This document shows positions 6,422 through 6,487 of a DNA stretch of 6,487 nt, piece by piece. The first letter of the stretch is position 1; the number at the start of each line of letters is the position of its first letter. The translations under genes were made by a program, and so were the position numbers. Source of the DNA: Crocinitomicaceae bacterium (GTDB lineage: Bacteria > Bacteroidota > Bacteroidia > Flavobacteriales_D > Crocinitomicaceae); assembly GCA_023264075.1 (NCBI GenBank), contig JALQTG010000335.1:1-6487 (forward strand), in the 5' to 3' direction. Below the pieces are notes generated by a model. The model had not been told where the DNA came from. It made no database searches and saw nothing but the letters and a program-made list of their open reading frames with translations.

Positions 6422-6487
6422 AGTGGCGTCGACTTACTCTCCCACCCTCAAAAGGGCAGTACCATCAGCGCAATCAGTCTTAACTTC
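6422..6487 (-). rRNA. rrf: 5S ribosomal RNA, 3' part (cut by window edge)
   Basis: The minus strand reads GAAGTTAAGACTGATTGCGC, then the TGATGGTACTGCCC arm, GGGTGGGAGAGTAAGTCG and an ending ACGCCACT. These are the conserved loop, the helix IV/loop E region and the 3' closing strand of bacterial 5S rRNA. About 66 of the usual 110 or so bases are present; the 5' part lies beyond the right edge, together with presumably the 23S and 16S genes. The exact 3' end is uncertain by a few bases (6422-6424). The gene is transcribed leftward, into the terminator at 6383-6417. Confidence 0.93.

Overview
The window looks like chromosomal DNA from a member of the Bacteroidota, probably a flavobacterium-like organism. 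The evidence is the AT-rich composition, start codons without clear Shine-Dalgarno sequences, TAnnTTTG-like -7 elements, and the gene families: an HD-type tRNA nucleotidyltransferase, a signal-peptide TPR/PD40 protein, an EI24-domain membrane protein and an E. coli-type PurB of the flavobacterial kind. The genus cannot be fixed from the sequence alone.

Layout. Positions 1-1836 (+) hold a compact three-gene run: the 3' part of a CCA-adding/tRNA nucleotidyltransferase gene, a small pRiA4b ORF-3-like protein with a very acidic tail, and a class I SAM-dependent methyltransferase. The last two overlap by one base (TAATG), so they are probably translationally coupled. Positions 1847-4232 (-) hold two genes transcribed towards that run. 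The upstream one is an EI24/CysZ-like multi-pass membrane protein and the downstream one is an exported TPR plus PD40 beta-propeller protein. The methyltransferase and PD40 genes converge with only 10 bp between them. A 192-bp divergent intergenic region (4233-4424) separates the EI24 gene from purB (4425-5768, +), which encodes adenylosuccinate lyase of purine synthesis and has a recognisable Bacteroidota-type -7 element.

The right end (5769-6487) is degraded or non-coding. It contains a small gene for a secreted protein of unknown family that appears broken by at least one frameshift. It also contains a 41-bp relic resembling the middle and 3' part of 5S rRNA. The window ends with a strong hairpin terminator and the 3' part of a genuine 5S rRNA gene, both on the minus strand, so an rRNA operon lies beyond the right edge and is transcribed into the window.

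Most genes are ordinary housekeeping or conserved lineage genes, and I see no convincing new multi-gene system. The items most worth a second look are the frameshifted exported-protein gene and the duplicated 5S fragment outside the rRNA operon terminator.
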